From Penelope pileata (Eukaryota; Chordata; Aves; Galliformes; Cracidae): a stretch of 64,000 nt of DNA. How positions within the stretch are numbered: the first letter of the stretch is position 1; each line of letters begins with the position of its first letter. A program made the translations under genes and the position numbers. Below are positions 47,216 to 60,240 of the stretch, in pieces. The stretch covers positions 104,154 to 168,153 of the forward strand of contig WBMW01000466.1 of the NCBI GenBank assembly GCA_013396635.1, written 5' to 3'. A model generated the notes under the pieces. That model made no database searches, was not told the origin of the DNA, and saw only the letters and a list, made by a program, of their open reading frames with translations.

Positions 47216-48246
47216 GTAAGTAGTGCTGGCTCAAGCTGAAGCCTGACCAGAATAGGTGACTCAAGTCACCATATCATTATCTCCGTGCCACAGCCTCTCC
47301 TGCCACCTTCTTTCTGTCCATGTGATTTCTCCACATCGTGGACCAGCAGAATGAGTATTTTTGCTAGCTGAGGGGAGACTTGTGTTGCCTGAGGGACTAT
47401 GATCTCCCATACTGTTGCTAAATTTGCAAAAATTAAATTCCTTAAACAGCAGCTATATCTGTAGTTTACTTTTCGTTAAAGTATTCAGTCTTTTATTTTT
47501 GATGGCTTTGATTTCTTTCACTTCCTTTTATGTTCATCTCTAACAATTTGTCTCACCATGTTTCTGCTATTTATACACCATTTCTCTTAATTAGGATACT
47601 AATGTAATAATACTTAAATGTGCTATCATAACACTACTTGAAATCAGGCAAACTGTCCTCTCGTTCAAACAGAATAACTCCTTGTGATGAAACTGTTTTC
47701 ATTTAAAGTCTTGATGGCATGCCCATGCCTCTGTCATTTTGACCCTTCTTGCATCCTTGTTTTCCTTACCTTGGAAGAGCACAAGATAAAAGTTTGTAGC
47801 CAGTGAAAAGTATGATGTACTTGTACTGAGAGAGATATTTAAAATAGCTGGAGGACTGGGGCCTTACTTTTACCGATACCTACTTCATTAAGATTTTTCT
47901 GTACCCATGACTTAAGTCCTGTTTCACTCATTATCACCTGCACCCACAATGATGCTGCACTTGTACTTCCAATTTGCAAGAAGGGATATGAAAAACAGCT
48001 TACCTCATAGTGAATAGGAGGTTCTTCCTGCTACAAACACTGTATCAAAATGTAAAATAGTTAATGGCAGGCATTGGGACACTTATTCTGATATCTGCTT
48101 GTAAGTCTGTCCATCACCTACAACGTTATTCTCCATAACATGGAAGAGGAAGGCACTAAGCGAGTCTCCCAGGAAGGTGACAGGAACACTGTTCATTTTC
48201 TTGAGTACTGTTTTGTAGCTTCTCAGCATCTTATCTCACTGCCCAG
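47216..48246. other. Unique DNA, no gene recognised
   Basis: No gene, repeat or clear motif is visible here. Confidence 0.4.
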
Positions 48247-48354
48247 CAATCACAAAACAAACCTGACTGTATGCTTTAGAAGTGTTATTAGAGACTATCA
48301 AGTTTCATATGCTTTCATGGCCTCTAACAAAGAAGAGCCTCTCTTGGAAGCCCT
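48247..48354 (+). other. Candidate 108-base exon, weak
   Basis: An acceptor (TCTTATCTCACTGCCCAG) and a GTGAGT donor at 48355 enclose 108 bases. The frame that would follow from the 47160-47215 candidate is open throughout and reads NHKTNLTVCFRSVIRDYQ and then VSYAFMASNKEEPLLEA. The length is a multiple of three, so phase is kept. The base before the donor is T rather than the usual G, which weakens the site. The peptide is not recognised. Confidence 0.18.
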
Positions 48355-48769
48355 GTGAGTAAAATTGTCACTGTAACTTCTGCCACTGACAGGAACAATG
48401 GCATCTTCAGGTCTCTAACCATAACCCAGAGAATGCACATTAAATGTAGCAAGGAAGAAAACTCAGAGATGTACTCTTTTAAGATTACTGTAGCCACTTA
48501 GTTTGGATGTAAGCAAGCAGAAAAAACTGTGATCACTTTCGTTTAGCAATCTTCTAGTGGATCAGCTTAATTCTATGAGTTTACTGGGAAGGTATGTGAG
48601 TACAACAAGAAGTATGTATGTTCTCTTCCCCTGAAAGGAGAAAAAATTAGTAGATTATTAAAATAAATGATAAATTGTATTACTAGGCAATAACTATTTT
48701 CATGCTGGGATTTTCCTTGATACCCTTTTTCTGGTTTCTGAAAAGTAATCAATGTGTAGGGCACAGCAA

Positions 48770-49115
48770 AAAGTATCCTTACAACTGTGTTTTTGGCTTT
48801 CTGTCTGTAAACTTTCAGGTAATCCCTGATATATTGTAGATGACATTGCTTATCAATACAATTGACTTAAACATCTTAAATCAAACCCACAATTAGACTA
48901 AAATTGGCACTGCTAATATATGTTAGTAATAGGATGGAAACCTCATTTTGTGAAACAATAATGATTTGTACTAGTTTGCAAATTAAACTTTTAGTGTTGT
49001 AATTGGCCTACTAATGTACTGTTGTTAATGCCTAAAGCAAACTCAGTTGATCTATTGTTAGGCAATTAAGCTCTTAGAAATAAATTGTGAAAATAAATCA
49101 GTTTTGTGAGGTTTT
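48770..49115. promoter_or_regulatory. Enhancer-like, possibly conserved noncoding block
   Basis: A repeat-free stretch of unusually dense transcription-factor cores: CAATACAATTGAC near 48856, CACAATTAGAC near 48889, GAAACAATAATGAT near 48953 (SOX-like), GTTTGCAAATTAAAC near 48975 (octamer and homeobox-like), TTGTAATTGGCC near 48997, and GGCAATTAAGC near 49062. It stands out from the sequence on both sides, and a T-run follows near 49112. Confidence 0.35.
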
Positions 49116-52100
49116 TTTTTTTTGTTAGTTAAAACCAGAAGATAGGTTCTTAGGATCTGAGAGTATATGACTTAAAATGCCTTGTAGTTATGATGTAGAG
49201 GATGGTGGCATTAAGACTTCTGCTGAGCACAGCAAAAGGTTGACCCACCCAGGATTTTCTTTAAAGATCCGTGCACTGAAAGAAAACACAAATGCAACAT
49301 CTGTTGTAATGTTTAAGTATGGTGGCTATCACCAGTATTTTAGAAAGAGAAATGAATGTATTAAATGACAATATCTTTAAGTGTAAAAGGTATACAAGGA
49401 AACACCTTTAGTTAGGTGTTCAGCAGAAAAGAGTCACTACTATTGGCATTTAATTGTTACACTCAGAAGCACACGTCTGACATCAAGAAGGTCTTTGATC
49501 CAAAAAGCGATCATGTGGTTATTAACATGCAAACCATGTTAAGGACTCTTCAGGTTCAAACAAGAAAATTCCTTTGATCCAGCAAGGCAGCTGTGAACAG
49601 AGGAAGGAAGCTAGGAGCTGGGCACTGGGCCACATGGACAGACCTGGTGAGAGAAAAGCCGTGGGGAGACCTGCAGAAATGGTGGTCTTCTTTGTAATAT
49701 TATCATTTTCCCCTAGCATACATCCATGAAATGGTAAACATCCATTCAGACCAATACCGTGCACGCTGCAATTACATTTCAGAACATTTTTGAGATCATT
49801 TGAAGGATGTTTGAAATGTGTACAGGTGGCAGTATTCCACCATCAGAATGTGTGACACTTGTCAGACTTACCAAAATAATACTCAGGAAAATGAGAAGTC
49901 CTAATATGAATTATTTTCACTTTTAAGCTTGTACAGCTTTGAAAATAGGAGCTGTTTTTTGAAAATGTAATTCATCTAGTTAAATGTATTGTTAGTTGAC
50001 AATGCCATATGTTTAATATTAAAATACTAATTTTCACTTCCTGCTGACTTAATGTTGCCATATAAATGGAAGAAACTTTCACTGCAAACCCCTAGCATCA
50101 TGAATCTTGTTGATAACTTTCTCCTGCTACAGTTACTTACCTCAATTATAGTAACTTCTGTGTTCTATATTCAAGTCGTACCTCACAATGAAGCGTGTCA
50201 AAAAACGAAGCGAATTAATGCCAGCTTTTTGGGTTTCTGCATCGTATCATAGCTAACCAGATGATATGCCTGGGTAGTGAAGCTCCTTTGGGAGATGAGT
50301 TATGATTTTATTGAAACAAATAGGATTTCCTTTTACAATTTAAATTGTCCCTGAATGCCAGCAAAAATCTTCCAAATCTTTTTCCTAACTCTGAAGGCAA
50401 ATTACTATGGAGGTAAAAATTTTAAGAAATGTTGTTCATTCCTAACAGAGAAGTTATAAAACGTGAAACAGATCTAGCAGAACAGAAATGGTTAGGAAAT
50501 AGAAAAGCTCATACAGAGAGTATGAAACACTTAGTGGTAGATGGGAATTATGAAATAGAGGAGGACACTAAGATTAGCCTGAGCATCTGCATGCACTGAA
50601 GCACGCAGATAAGGAGGAAAAGAAATAAACCAAGTATCCTGAAAGATACTTTCAGGATTTGTTTGTTTCAACTGGGATTCCAGAAAATACTGTAAAAATG
50701 TACTGACGACTTGCTGTATTTCTCCCCTGACTCTTATTTTTACTGACAATGGGTTTCTGCCCGATCACACAATTTCTGGTCACAACACTGATTTCAGACA
50801 TCTGCATTGGGATGATAAAATTGTTATAAACATACATTGGTACAAGAACATGCGAACTGTCATTATAGGTCTGACCAGTGGTCCATTACCACCGCTCATC
50901 TGTCTCTAACAGCAGTCTTTACTAAAGTTACTGAGCTACTTAAAAAAAAAAACAACAAAAAAACAACAAAAACCACAACAAATCGTAAGTAGAAATGGAT
51001 AAAAGATCCATTGTATTTAAGCTTATAAATAGTTTTATTTCTCTCAGATCATTTTGTTTATTATAAATTTTACTAAAGTACTGTTAATGTATGCTCAAAT
51101 AGAAAAACTAAAATACTCTCCTGGCTTAATTGGAGCCATACTTGTGCTGGTGGTAGTGATTCAATTCCAAAAGGATTTTGTTACTAGAATAAAATTATCT
51201 TCAATCCAGAAAATAATAGTGCTTTACATCAGTATACCAATAGCATCTTGAATTTGCAGCTTCGTAGGGTTTCTTTTCCTACAGTGCAGTCTTCGCTGTC
51301 TGTGACCTTACTGGAGTGGTGTAATTCTGCTTTGAATAAGGGGCAGGAAGTCTGTATGTAACTTGGGCTAGCTGCTGTCTGCGTGTAACTTGGGCTGGCT
51401 GTAACAGTTACAGCTAGATAAAAACTACTTCAACAAAGATAAATCAGGAGGAAATAAATTTCTTGTGAGTTCTTCAGAAACTTGCGAAGAATTTTACTGG
51501 CACAAATGCTAAAGCATACAATATTTTTCTTTATCAGCTTTGAGGCAGGTAAATGATGGTAGAAAAGTGAGATAAATGTTTGGAGTGGGAGCTGGTGTAT
51601 GCTAATTCCAAGTCCTCTTATTAAAATTCTGTGGGACTCAAAAGCATGAGAGAAGATTTGCACACTTAAATGTAGAGCTTGTTCTATAAATTAATGGCAT
51701 TCCAAGCAAACATGTTGGAGAAAGGAGGTGAGTCTGGAGGGAGGGAAGGAGTGATCAGCGGGTTGCAGCTGTTTGAAACACCAGCTCAGAGGATTTCCAA
51801 ATGTAAGCATTGTGACTGTATTGTGTGAGTCACAGCAAAAAGTAATAGAAGTGGAGATGTTGAGAAATAATGGCTGAATCTGATAGAATAGTAACATGCA
51901 TTTAAACATAAGGATTTTGGAAATGGAGGAGAGCCATGAAGAAAAATTGGGGAAAATAAGAGAACCATAAAATGGATACGAGTGTCCCAAGCAGCTCAGC
52001 ATGCGTTAGATGTGCATTCTGGAGGCAGTACGTCATCAGTGTCAAATACAAAAAGATATTGGATGAAATGGGATATGACAAAGGTTCTTTGATGAAGAAA

Positions 52101-52620
52101 AGTAGGAAATGGTCCCTGAAGTAATGTGGTAGATGTGTTAAGCATGGACATTTTTAGATCTTTTAGACTACTGAGTCCAACCTGGAAGCCCTCCTTCAGA
52201 GCTGCTGTTCACCAATCCCAAGATAAAATTTTCAGAGAATGTACAAACCTTGTAATTGCCCTAAATTCAGTTATGAGTAGAGTACTGACAAAAATCAAGT
52301 GCCTTCTGTGCAACAGTTACGTGAAATGAGTGGAAAGAAGCCAGGTTTTAGATATTAGCATAGCTGTTCTTCAAGCACCAGGGATGTTACAGTTGTCACG
52401 TGTGTACCACATAAGTGAGATGAAATTGGAGCTGGGAGGGAAAATGGTATAAATTACGGGCAAGACCTTTGCTCTGAGCTGGAGAAATTAGTGTTGCTTA
52501 TAGAAGAAATATGATCAGAAGAGTATCTAAAATAACTGTGTTCTGGAAAAGACAGTGTGAAATTCTTATTCTCTTTTTATACTTAGTTTTTATCAGAATA
52601 TCTTCTCTTTTTCTCAATCT
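49116..52620. other. Unique AT-rich DNA, no gene recognised
   Basis: An A-rich, (CAA)n-like stretch lies at about 50942-50982. A 17-base direct repeat (GTAACTTGGGCTAGCTG at 51358-51374, one change in the copy at 51385-51401) marks a small duplication. GTGAGT near 51727 has no convincing partner acceptor. No gene is supported. Confidence 0.4.
51358..51401. repeat. 17-base direct repeat, 27-base period
   Basis: GTAACTTGGGCTAGCTG and GTAACTTGGGCTGGCTG differ at one base. It is probably a recent local duplication with no known role. Confidence 0.7.
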
Positions 52621-52633
52621 GAGTGAAAATACC

Positions 52634-52650
52634 AAAAAAAAAAAAAANAA
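52634..52650. repeat. A-run with one undetermined base
   Basis: Fourteen A residues, then an N at 52648 (the only N that I see in the window), then AA. The N marks an unresolved base in a homopolymer. Confidence 0.95.
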
Positions 52651-54542
52651 TGTAGTTGTTAAAACATGAAGTTCAGTACTTCAGTACTTCCTATCACTCA
52701 TCCATAGGAAGTCAAAGTCAGTATCGAGCCAGCAGTTTGTGCAGTACTTGGAAATGGAAGCCTCTAAAGCCTTGCTGCAGAGCACATCTCTTCAGGTTAG
52801 TGCTGGCTGCTGCATCTCTTTATTGCCACTATTATCTTTCCCTTTTTGCATATGTGCAGTATGGAAGTATGTTAGAGCAGCCTGAAGAAAACCTAAGGGA
52901 GGAATTCTACCTTCTGATGCACTGCTAATATCCACTCAACGGGAGTCTTAAGTGTTCAGTTTTAAAACGAAAGTCATGGCCTTGTAAATCTATGAACCAC
53001 AGATTGAATTTTTAAGAAATTCTGCAAAGCTTCGTAATAAAATATCACAGGTCTGTTCTGGGTTCATTTGCTATGATAAGCAGAGAGCTCAACAAATATA
53101 GGTGCAGTCCAGAAGTGTTGCAGTGATAGGTTCAACTTCTTGCTCCAGAGCATTTTCCTGGATCTGATAACAAGCGTGTTGTCATAGGATTGCCTTTGAC
53201 AAAAAGAAAGTCCACCAATAATATATGTGTGAGTTAGTACCAGCTTATTTGCAGGCTGAAGTTTTCAAAGGACAGCTAACTACAACTATGTCTGCTTCAG
53301 CTGCATGTCCTTGAGTGCATACCACACTGTTGTGTTGCTGATGGGAGTAGCGCTGTGGAGTTACCTTGGACTGGAGATGGACTTATGGGGAAGTGTTGGA
53401 GAGCCTGCAAAGGTGTTTATTTGCCTGGTAGCCTGTGTGTGGCAACTGGCTTCCTCATGCATCCAAGACATTAAAATTTCAGCACTAACAGAACAATAAT
53501 GAAACACTGAGCTGCTGTGTGTCTGCAAGTCCTGTGAAGGCAGTTCTTACCCCTAGCAGAGAAAAGGCTCTTGGAGATGCTGCTGTACTGAGAGTGCTCA
53601 GATTCAGATACTGTGCCTTAGTCTGCACGAGGGGAATAAATTTTTTTGCAGACATAAAAGCTGACTTATACCATCAAAGCTAACTTCTTGGCATATAAAT
53701 GCTTTTGCAAGAGTATGACTGAAACTTTCCTATCGTGGATGGATGCACTGCAAGTCAGGAAGACCAAATCTTCTGAACTTTGATTTTTACAAGTGAAAGG
53801 GACACAACATAGGAAATTACCAGCTGCCACAGCCTTGGCTTGCTTGCACCTTTTAATAACCAGAAGCTAAAGCTGCTTTTAGGTTAATAGTTTTCTCCCT
53901 GGAGATGATATAGTTGCTTCTGTACATCCCTGGGTTTCCCTCTGAAATATATACTGCCATGTTGTTTGCTGTTTTTTTTCTCAGTTTGTAGTAACCTCTA
54001 TTCAGTGCTCACTCTCGTGTAGTGTGGTTCTTCACACTGTTCTCCATCCCTGCATCTTTTGGCAAGCGCAGTGCTGCGACTCCTCTGTTGCCTTGCTGCG
54101 TGCATGTCTGCACGCCTACAGGTGTCTCCTTGTCTCCATTCTTTAACAGCCCTCTTTCTTCTGTCTCCCAAAAGCTATGCAGTATATATGCACTAATGTA
54201 ATTCATACTAAGTACTGCCTTCCAGTCCAGATTTATTTATGAATTTGCCCAAAGCAGGTATTTATGGGTATTTTCTGTTTAATCTTTCATGCAGCTGGTG
54301 GCTGCTGCAGTTTTGGTGCACAGCCACAGGAGTAAATGAGGCCTTGAGTGAATAACTGCACGTCATCCTGAACAGAGCAGCCTTCATGTACTTCATCTGC
54401 AAAAAAATTCATGCAGCTGGAAACACGGCATAATAGCAACCAGCAGAATAGCTAAGCCAGTTCAGAACTCTGGCACCAGAAGGCTTCTGTAGCCATCTCC
54501 TTTGTGTCTATGCTGCACTTTCTTCTCAAGTGTTTGCCTTGT
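52651..54542. other. Unique DNA, no gene recognised
   Basis: A TTCAGTAC pair at about 52672-52690 is a minor duplication. A polypyrimidine tract ending TTTTTTTTCTCAG near 53985 looks like a splice acceptor but has no open exon beside it. No gene is supported. Confidence 0.4.
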
Positions 54543-54584
54543 AAAAAAAAAAAAAAAAAAAAAAAAAATCTAAAAAAAAAAAAA
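54543..54584. repeat. A26 and A13 homopolymer pair
   Basis: Twenty-six A residues, TCT, then thirteen more A. It could be the degraded tail of a plus-strand retrocopy to its left, but I do not recognise that sequence and see no target-site duplication. Confidence 0.9.
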
Positions 54585-57500
54585 GACATCTATAGAAAAT
54601 ATCACTTCAGCATCTAAGATTCTTAGCTGTCATCACTCAGTGTCAAATGGTAAATTCTTTATGGGCTTTTATTTTTTTGTCCACCTACAACTACTACTCT
54701 ACTGTTAAACTTTGTTTTGGGCTTCCCAGGTCTGACACAAGACACAAAAGGCCAGAGCAGGGCTTCCCTACTGGGAACCACTGAGGTCCACAGAGTCAGG
54801 AGTTGAAACATCTTCTCAGCCTGGACACAAATGTAGCTGGGGGAAATACAGGAAAGGAGGGAATTGCCTTGCTACCTCAGTGTCTCCTCACAATGAGAGA
54901 TGGAGGAGGAAGGCCTGGTCAGGGCAGCCGCCTGTGCTGCTGGAGGGGATGGAGATCTTTCTCCAGGAGGGATCATTCAGACACGTTCCTGGATGCATCT
55001 CTCCTTGCATAGAATCTGCTTTGTTTAAAGGTAGCAGTTTAGTCTGTCACTTGTAACCAGTGAAATGTTGCTTTTTGAGCATTGCAGTAGCACAATCCAG
55101 TTTTATAGTTCTTGGCAGCACATACAAGAATTAAAAATAAGCTTTTTAAGAAAGTAGATCTGGTTATGAGAAAAAAGTAACAAAAATATTTCATTTACGG
55201 TAGTGTAACATACTGCTGCAGATCTCATATGGATGCACGAGTGCACAAGAAAGCAGTGCCTTAGTCACTAGCACAGACCTGTCTTTGAGCATTGGGTGGG
55301 CCAATGTGAGGGAGAGCTCCCACCCTGCTCCCCATGGAGCACACCTAAGGCTGTGGTTAGGGCTGTTGGGTGGGTGGGAACACTTGGAGCACTGCAGAAC
55401 AACGTTACTGTCATTAAGGGCCTCTTCTGGAGGTCTGAGAGGCAGAAGGGAAAGGTTTATCCCTGAAACCGGAGGAGGGTGAGAGAAAGAGATTCAGATG
55501 TACCCCTGGGAGAAGAGAGAGAAACAGTGGGAGATGTGAGATAAATCTTCAGGGTCTGGATCTAAAGAGCCTGTTCTGCCTGGGAGGAGACCTGAATAAA
55601 AGGGGAACAGATGCATCTACAAATGAGAGGCCTTTGAGCAGAACTTGGGGTAAACAGAACAAAACAAACTATCCACCTTAGGTGGTGGCTCCAAACAACA
55701 AACTACTCATTAACAACTTCTATACAATTAATTTTAATATCCATTTCTGAGGAATTTAGGAGGCAGATAAGAACTTCATGAGTTTAAGAGATGAGGAAGA
55801 GAATGACAGCAGTTTTGATGTGCTTTCCTGACTGACCATTGCCATTTTAAAATGCTTCAGGCTGTATCTATTGAATTGGCATGATGTTTCATGTATTGCA
55901 AGCTGCCTTCTTTACAGTGTTTTCCATGTAAAATATGCAATTGTCATTCATTATTTATCAAAACTGATTATATGTGGAGAAATATCTCAGCTGTTAAAGC
56001 TTTGACTCTGGACAGATTTATGCCAGTTCATCTAGGTGTCTGAGAAGATACCATCTCAAAAAGAAAAAAAAAAACAAAACAAAACTTTGGAAGTAGAACT
56101 TTAAAATATGTTTCAAGTACTTAAACGAATGCCCCCCTCCCAAGCAAAAACTAAACAAACAAAAAACCCAGAACCTTTGTCTTTTTTTGGGGGGAGGGCT
56201 GAGGGGGGAGGTGCTGGGAGGAGGTCGAGGGAAGGGAAGAGGAATAAACACTGCCAGAAAAAAAATTTCAGATACATATTTGGAAAGAAGTCCTTTTTTC
56301 CTCTTGTGTCTCATGAAGTATGAATAAAAACAACACAGCCAACCTTACTTCTGCATTTGCATTTCTACTTTTTTCCCAGTGTTCTGTTTTTTTTTCTAAG
56401 AAAAAAATAAAATCTTTTAATATCAAAATATATTTAACTCAAGTGATACAACATTTTAGGATTCTGCAGGCTGGACCCATAACCTATGAACTTTTCTTCA
56501 GCTCTAATTTGCAGAGTGACTGTCTTTCTCCGCAATGAGGATTAAATGCTCCCCTTTGAGTGCTCCTTAGCTCACAGGCAACTCTTGTAGTCTATGATCC
56601 CCCTAAGGAGCACAAACTGAAGAAGTAAGAGAACCATCTGTATTAACAACATAACCTTTCTAAACATAATCAGCTAAAAATTTAGATTGGGGACTTTTAG
56701 TTGAATAAACTGAGATCGGTGTAAGGGTCATTTTAGATTCGGTGTCATTGTAACGTTCTATAAGTAACTATGGAATTTTTTTATACTTGTCAGTGGTGTA
56801 TAACTTCTGCAGTTTTCTTTTTAAGCTGTGTGTGGATTTTTGTGACACTTCCAATTATTTTTGTGTTGGCTGTTTTCTAATATTTTGTTCTGAGTAGAGA
56901 AAGCCAAAACACTTTTCCCCTTCCAAGAAGTGAAGAGTATGGGTGTGTATGATTAATGACAAGGCCTGGCTTCAAGACAAAGAGAAGTATGATCCAGGTT
57001 ATGAATACTCTTTAAATTTGAGAATGTTCAGGTTCTTGAAATAGATTGTCCCTTCTGAAGGAACGATTTGAGCTAATCTAAAATTGAGGTCTTGTTCTGG
57101 TAGTGGATGTTATGTTGATCCTCTTCTAATAGCTCCATCACACATGAAAATACAGGGTTTGAAAACTGCAGTTTTTTTTGTAAAGGATCAGTCCGCATAC
57201 TAGACTTGTAGCTGTTGTCATCCTATAGCTGAATCTGGAAAAGGTGCTTTTTTCACTGTTTTTCAGCAGTGATAATTCCTGCTCTTTGGTACTCTGCACG
57301 GAGTCTCTATGCTTCTCATGGTACCACAGCAACTTCAGAAAAATTGTTTGAATAATATAATGGTTCATTTGTTGCCTTATTGATCAGTGACTCATCAGGC
57401 AGAAGACAATATTTTGTTGTCAGATAGTGAGTTGGCTGCCCACATGAACAATAGATTTGTGACTGACTACAGGCAGTAAAGCAAAGGAAAAAAGCTCAAG

Positions 57501-59839
57501 TTGCTTCTGTTTTGCTGGCTGTTGCACTTGACTAGCATGTGCTATGTGAAGTTATGTCCACTTCCACATATTTATCTTTTTCTATGGCAACGACACTGAC
57601 CATAAACAGCTTGTCTCATGACACAAGGTTTTCTTCTGATCTGGTGGAAACCAGCTTAATCTCTGTTGCTCTGTTACTGTTTCAGCTGTGTTACTAAGAT
57701 AAGTTGGAGTCCTCCCTATTTTTATTAAAAATATTGCAACCAGCTTTACTTAACCTTTTCCTTATATCTCCTTTTTCCTTCCGTCTTCCAAGAGCATAGA
57801 AGGAAGCTTCATTCTTTTAGGTTTGCATGTGCTTACATGAGCTGAGAGGGATGAGGACCCTTTGCACGCAAGCCAAAGCAGTAAAAACAGCTTTCTATTT
57901 TACTGCCAGTGTGTTAAGCTGAGCTTTTAGCTTGGCTTTTGCAGTAGTGAGTTTGGTAGCGGAAATTTTAGGAAAACTATCTTCTGTGCTCTGGAGACTC
58001 TTGCATGACTGTAACTTTTGGGGTTTGAATGGAATCAGCTCATGGTCTTGGAGAGAAAGAGTAAAGGCAGACCTTGCAGTGTAGCTCATCAGTTTTATTG
58101 GTGCATCAAGCTCAATTCATGCCTGCAACTTGCTAGAAATTAAGGTTCAGCTAGGGAATGTTCAAACGCTTTGAAAGGTGCAAGCATGGTCCTCAAAATT
58201 TTGGTAGCCCTGATAGCACAGGAGGAGTTCCTGTGTCAGGGGAAAATATGTTGTTATGACGTCTGAGGCAGGACATCCACAAATGTTACTCTGCAGGGCT
58301 TTGCTCCCGAAAGCCATTTTGGCAGCTGATGCAGGGGTCAGTCCTCAGAAAATGAGAGAGAAATGAGATAAACTGATATAGCTGGTGATGACGTGATGAG
58401 AAAAAAAAACAAACTAAATTGTTTGCTGTTTGCACTATTTATGTTCAAAAATGCCTTAACAATACATTGTAGCTAACTTACAAACCGAGAGTACTAATTT
58501 TGGTTTGGTGAGCTATTGTTGCATATGTTATTAGTTGTATATCTTATCCACCAACTGGAATGTATCTGCCTCTTTGAAAACTTTTGTTGATTTTTCTGTT
58601 TACTGCAAGAAGACTTCAGTTTGTTTACACTGATGCCGTTACCAGCAAAGGACTGCAGCTCCTTGTCACCACAAATATCCACTTTTCTTTGCCTGCCATC
58701 TGAAGATGGGCTGGTAATCGCTGCTGGTGTCTGCCCTGGGGCTGTTATGTCTGTGAGGTCAGGCAAGGAGAGGAGATGTGTACTGAGCCAGGCCGCTGTT
58801 AGGTGGATGTATCTTGTGTTTCCTTCCCCTGGAAATGCTGAAGATGTCTGACTTCAAATGGGAAAGACAGAGCTAAAAGGCTGTTCTGTTCATTTTCCTG
58901 CCATGAAAGACTTGGTATGAGAGAAAAAGGGATTAAGAAAAGTGAATAAAATGTTTTGTTCTTATGAATGATGAAATAATATTTAAAATATTAATATTAT
59001 GATACCCATAGGAGAAACTATGAATTCTCAGGTACTGTTTTTCTCATCCTTAACGCTGTGCTGTTACTGATGCTTTAACAAATATCATATTATTTCATGA
59101 TGTTTTTTTTTCCAGAGATAGTTTTTTGTGTTCCAAGATTTAGATTTCAAATGTTGCTCTAGCCATGGCTGTTTAAAAATTCAATAATATCAGTACGATT
59201 TCAACTTTTTTATTCCTTTATTTTAGTAAGTCAAGAGGGGAAAAAAACATTTGTACATACACATCTCAGTGTACATCATTGCTTCATCTCTAATGAAAAA
59301 ATAAAAACTCATAAGAAGTGCCTTTATGTCTTTATTATAGAATGATATTTTCTCTAAAAAGTTAAGTTTAATTTCCAAAGACTGGATTTTTGTAAGTAGC
59401 TTTTTACCTCAATTTTAATTTACAAAGCTTTTTCTATGATTTCAGAATATCAAAATTATTCATTCTTCATTCCAAAAAAACCCCGTCCGTATGTAACTGG
59501 GAATAATTTTCCTCCATTGTTATTACTCGTACATGTGAGAGAATGGGCTTAGCTGCTGTCTGTGATCCTTTCTGCTCTTTGGAAAAAGGTCCTAGAAATT
59601 ACCAGATGAGTAAGTTCATCTTCTCAGTTGCCTTCAAGTGTTCTAGTTTTAAGTGCTTGTTTGAAGGTAAGAACTGTATTCCCTCACTGCGTGAGCAGTA
59701 TCATACTGTGAGATTTACAAGCAAGCAGCTTAATGCCTTCCCCAATATTGTCTTCAAGGTATTCCACAGCCTTTATTTTTCCTTCTTTAGTAAGCAAGGC
59801 TGCAAGTTTCAAATCTGAGTGCTTAAAATTAGGCTTTTA
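54585..59839. other. Unique AT-rich DNA, no gene recognised
   Basis: A stretch near 54950-55010 weakly recalls a CR1 3' region but is too diverged to call. The part 56060-56310 is purine/pyrimidine skewed and holds the G-rich tract listed separately. The 59100-59345 part is A/T-rich. The open frames here lack known domains. Confidence 0.4.
56189..56218 (+). other. G-quadruplex motif in a purine tract
   Basis: Four G-runs (56189-56194, 56196-56198, 56203-56208, 56216-56218) with loops of 1, 4 and 7 bases fit the G3+N1-7 rule. The tract continues purine-rich to about 56243 and is flanked by C-rich and A-rich strings, giving strong strand asymmetry. Confidence 0.65.
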
Positions 59840-60240
59840 GATCTGCAGCTGGGCTTTTAAATAGCAACGTCCAGATTCTCCAAAGTGAAACCAGGTTGAT
59901 TTTGGAAGCCTACAGAGGAAAATAGAAAAACAAGGTTAAGTAGGCAGCTTTGGCATTTTTTACCTCAAATCTATGATTTTCACTGAGGTATTTTCTTCTG
60001 ATCGTGGGGAGCTATGTGGTCCTCTTCACGTAAGCAATTTTGTTCAGTTTGCTGCTATGTGCAAACAATTGGAGTCTATTATGACCACTGAGTAGAGTTG
60101 TCGGGTCATAAATCGCCCTTAGTTTATTTAACATCTTAGTTATTCTGTGCTCACGTGTCGAAACTGGGTAAACTGCGAAATGAATTCTTAATTCTCTTTA
60201 AATTAATTTTGAAGTTTGAATGATTCAAATATGAGAAGAG
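59840..60240. promoter_or_regulatory. Enhancer-like block
   Basis: Repeat-free sequence with GGTCATAAATCGCCC near 60104, a Cdx/Hox-like TCATAAA core, and TAAATTAATTTTGAAG near 60199 (homeobox-like). A few isolated CpGs (GATCGTGGGG near 60000, GTGTCGAAAC near 60156) are kept, as is often seen in conserved noncoding DNA. Alignment is needed. Confidence 0.25.

Noticed and set aside
54945..55015. Possible CR1 remnant (GACACGTTCCTGGATGC stretch)
   Set aside because: Similarity is too short and diverged to separate from chance by eye.
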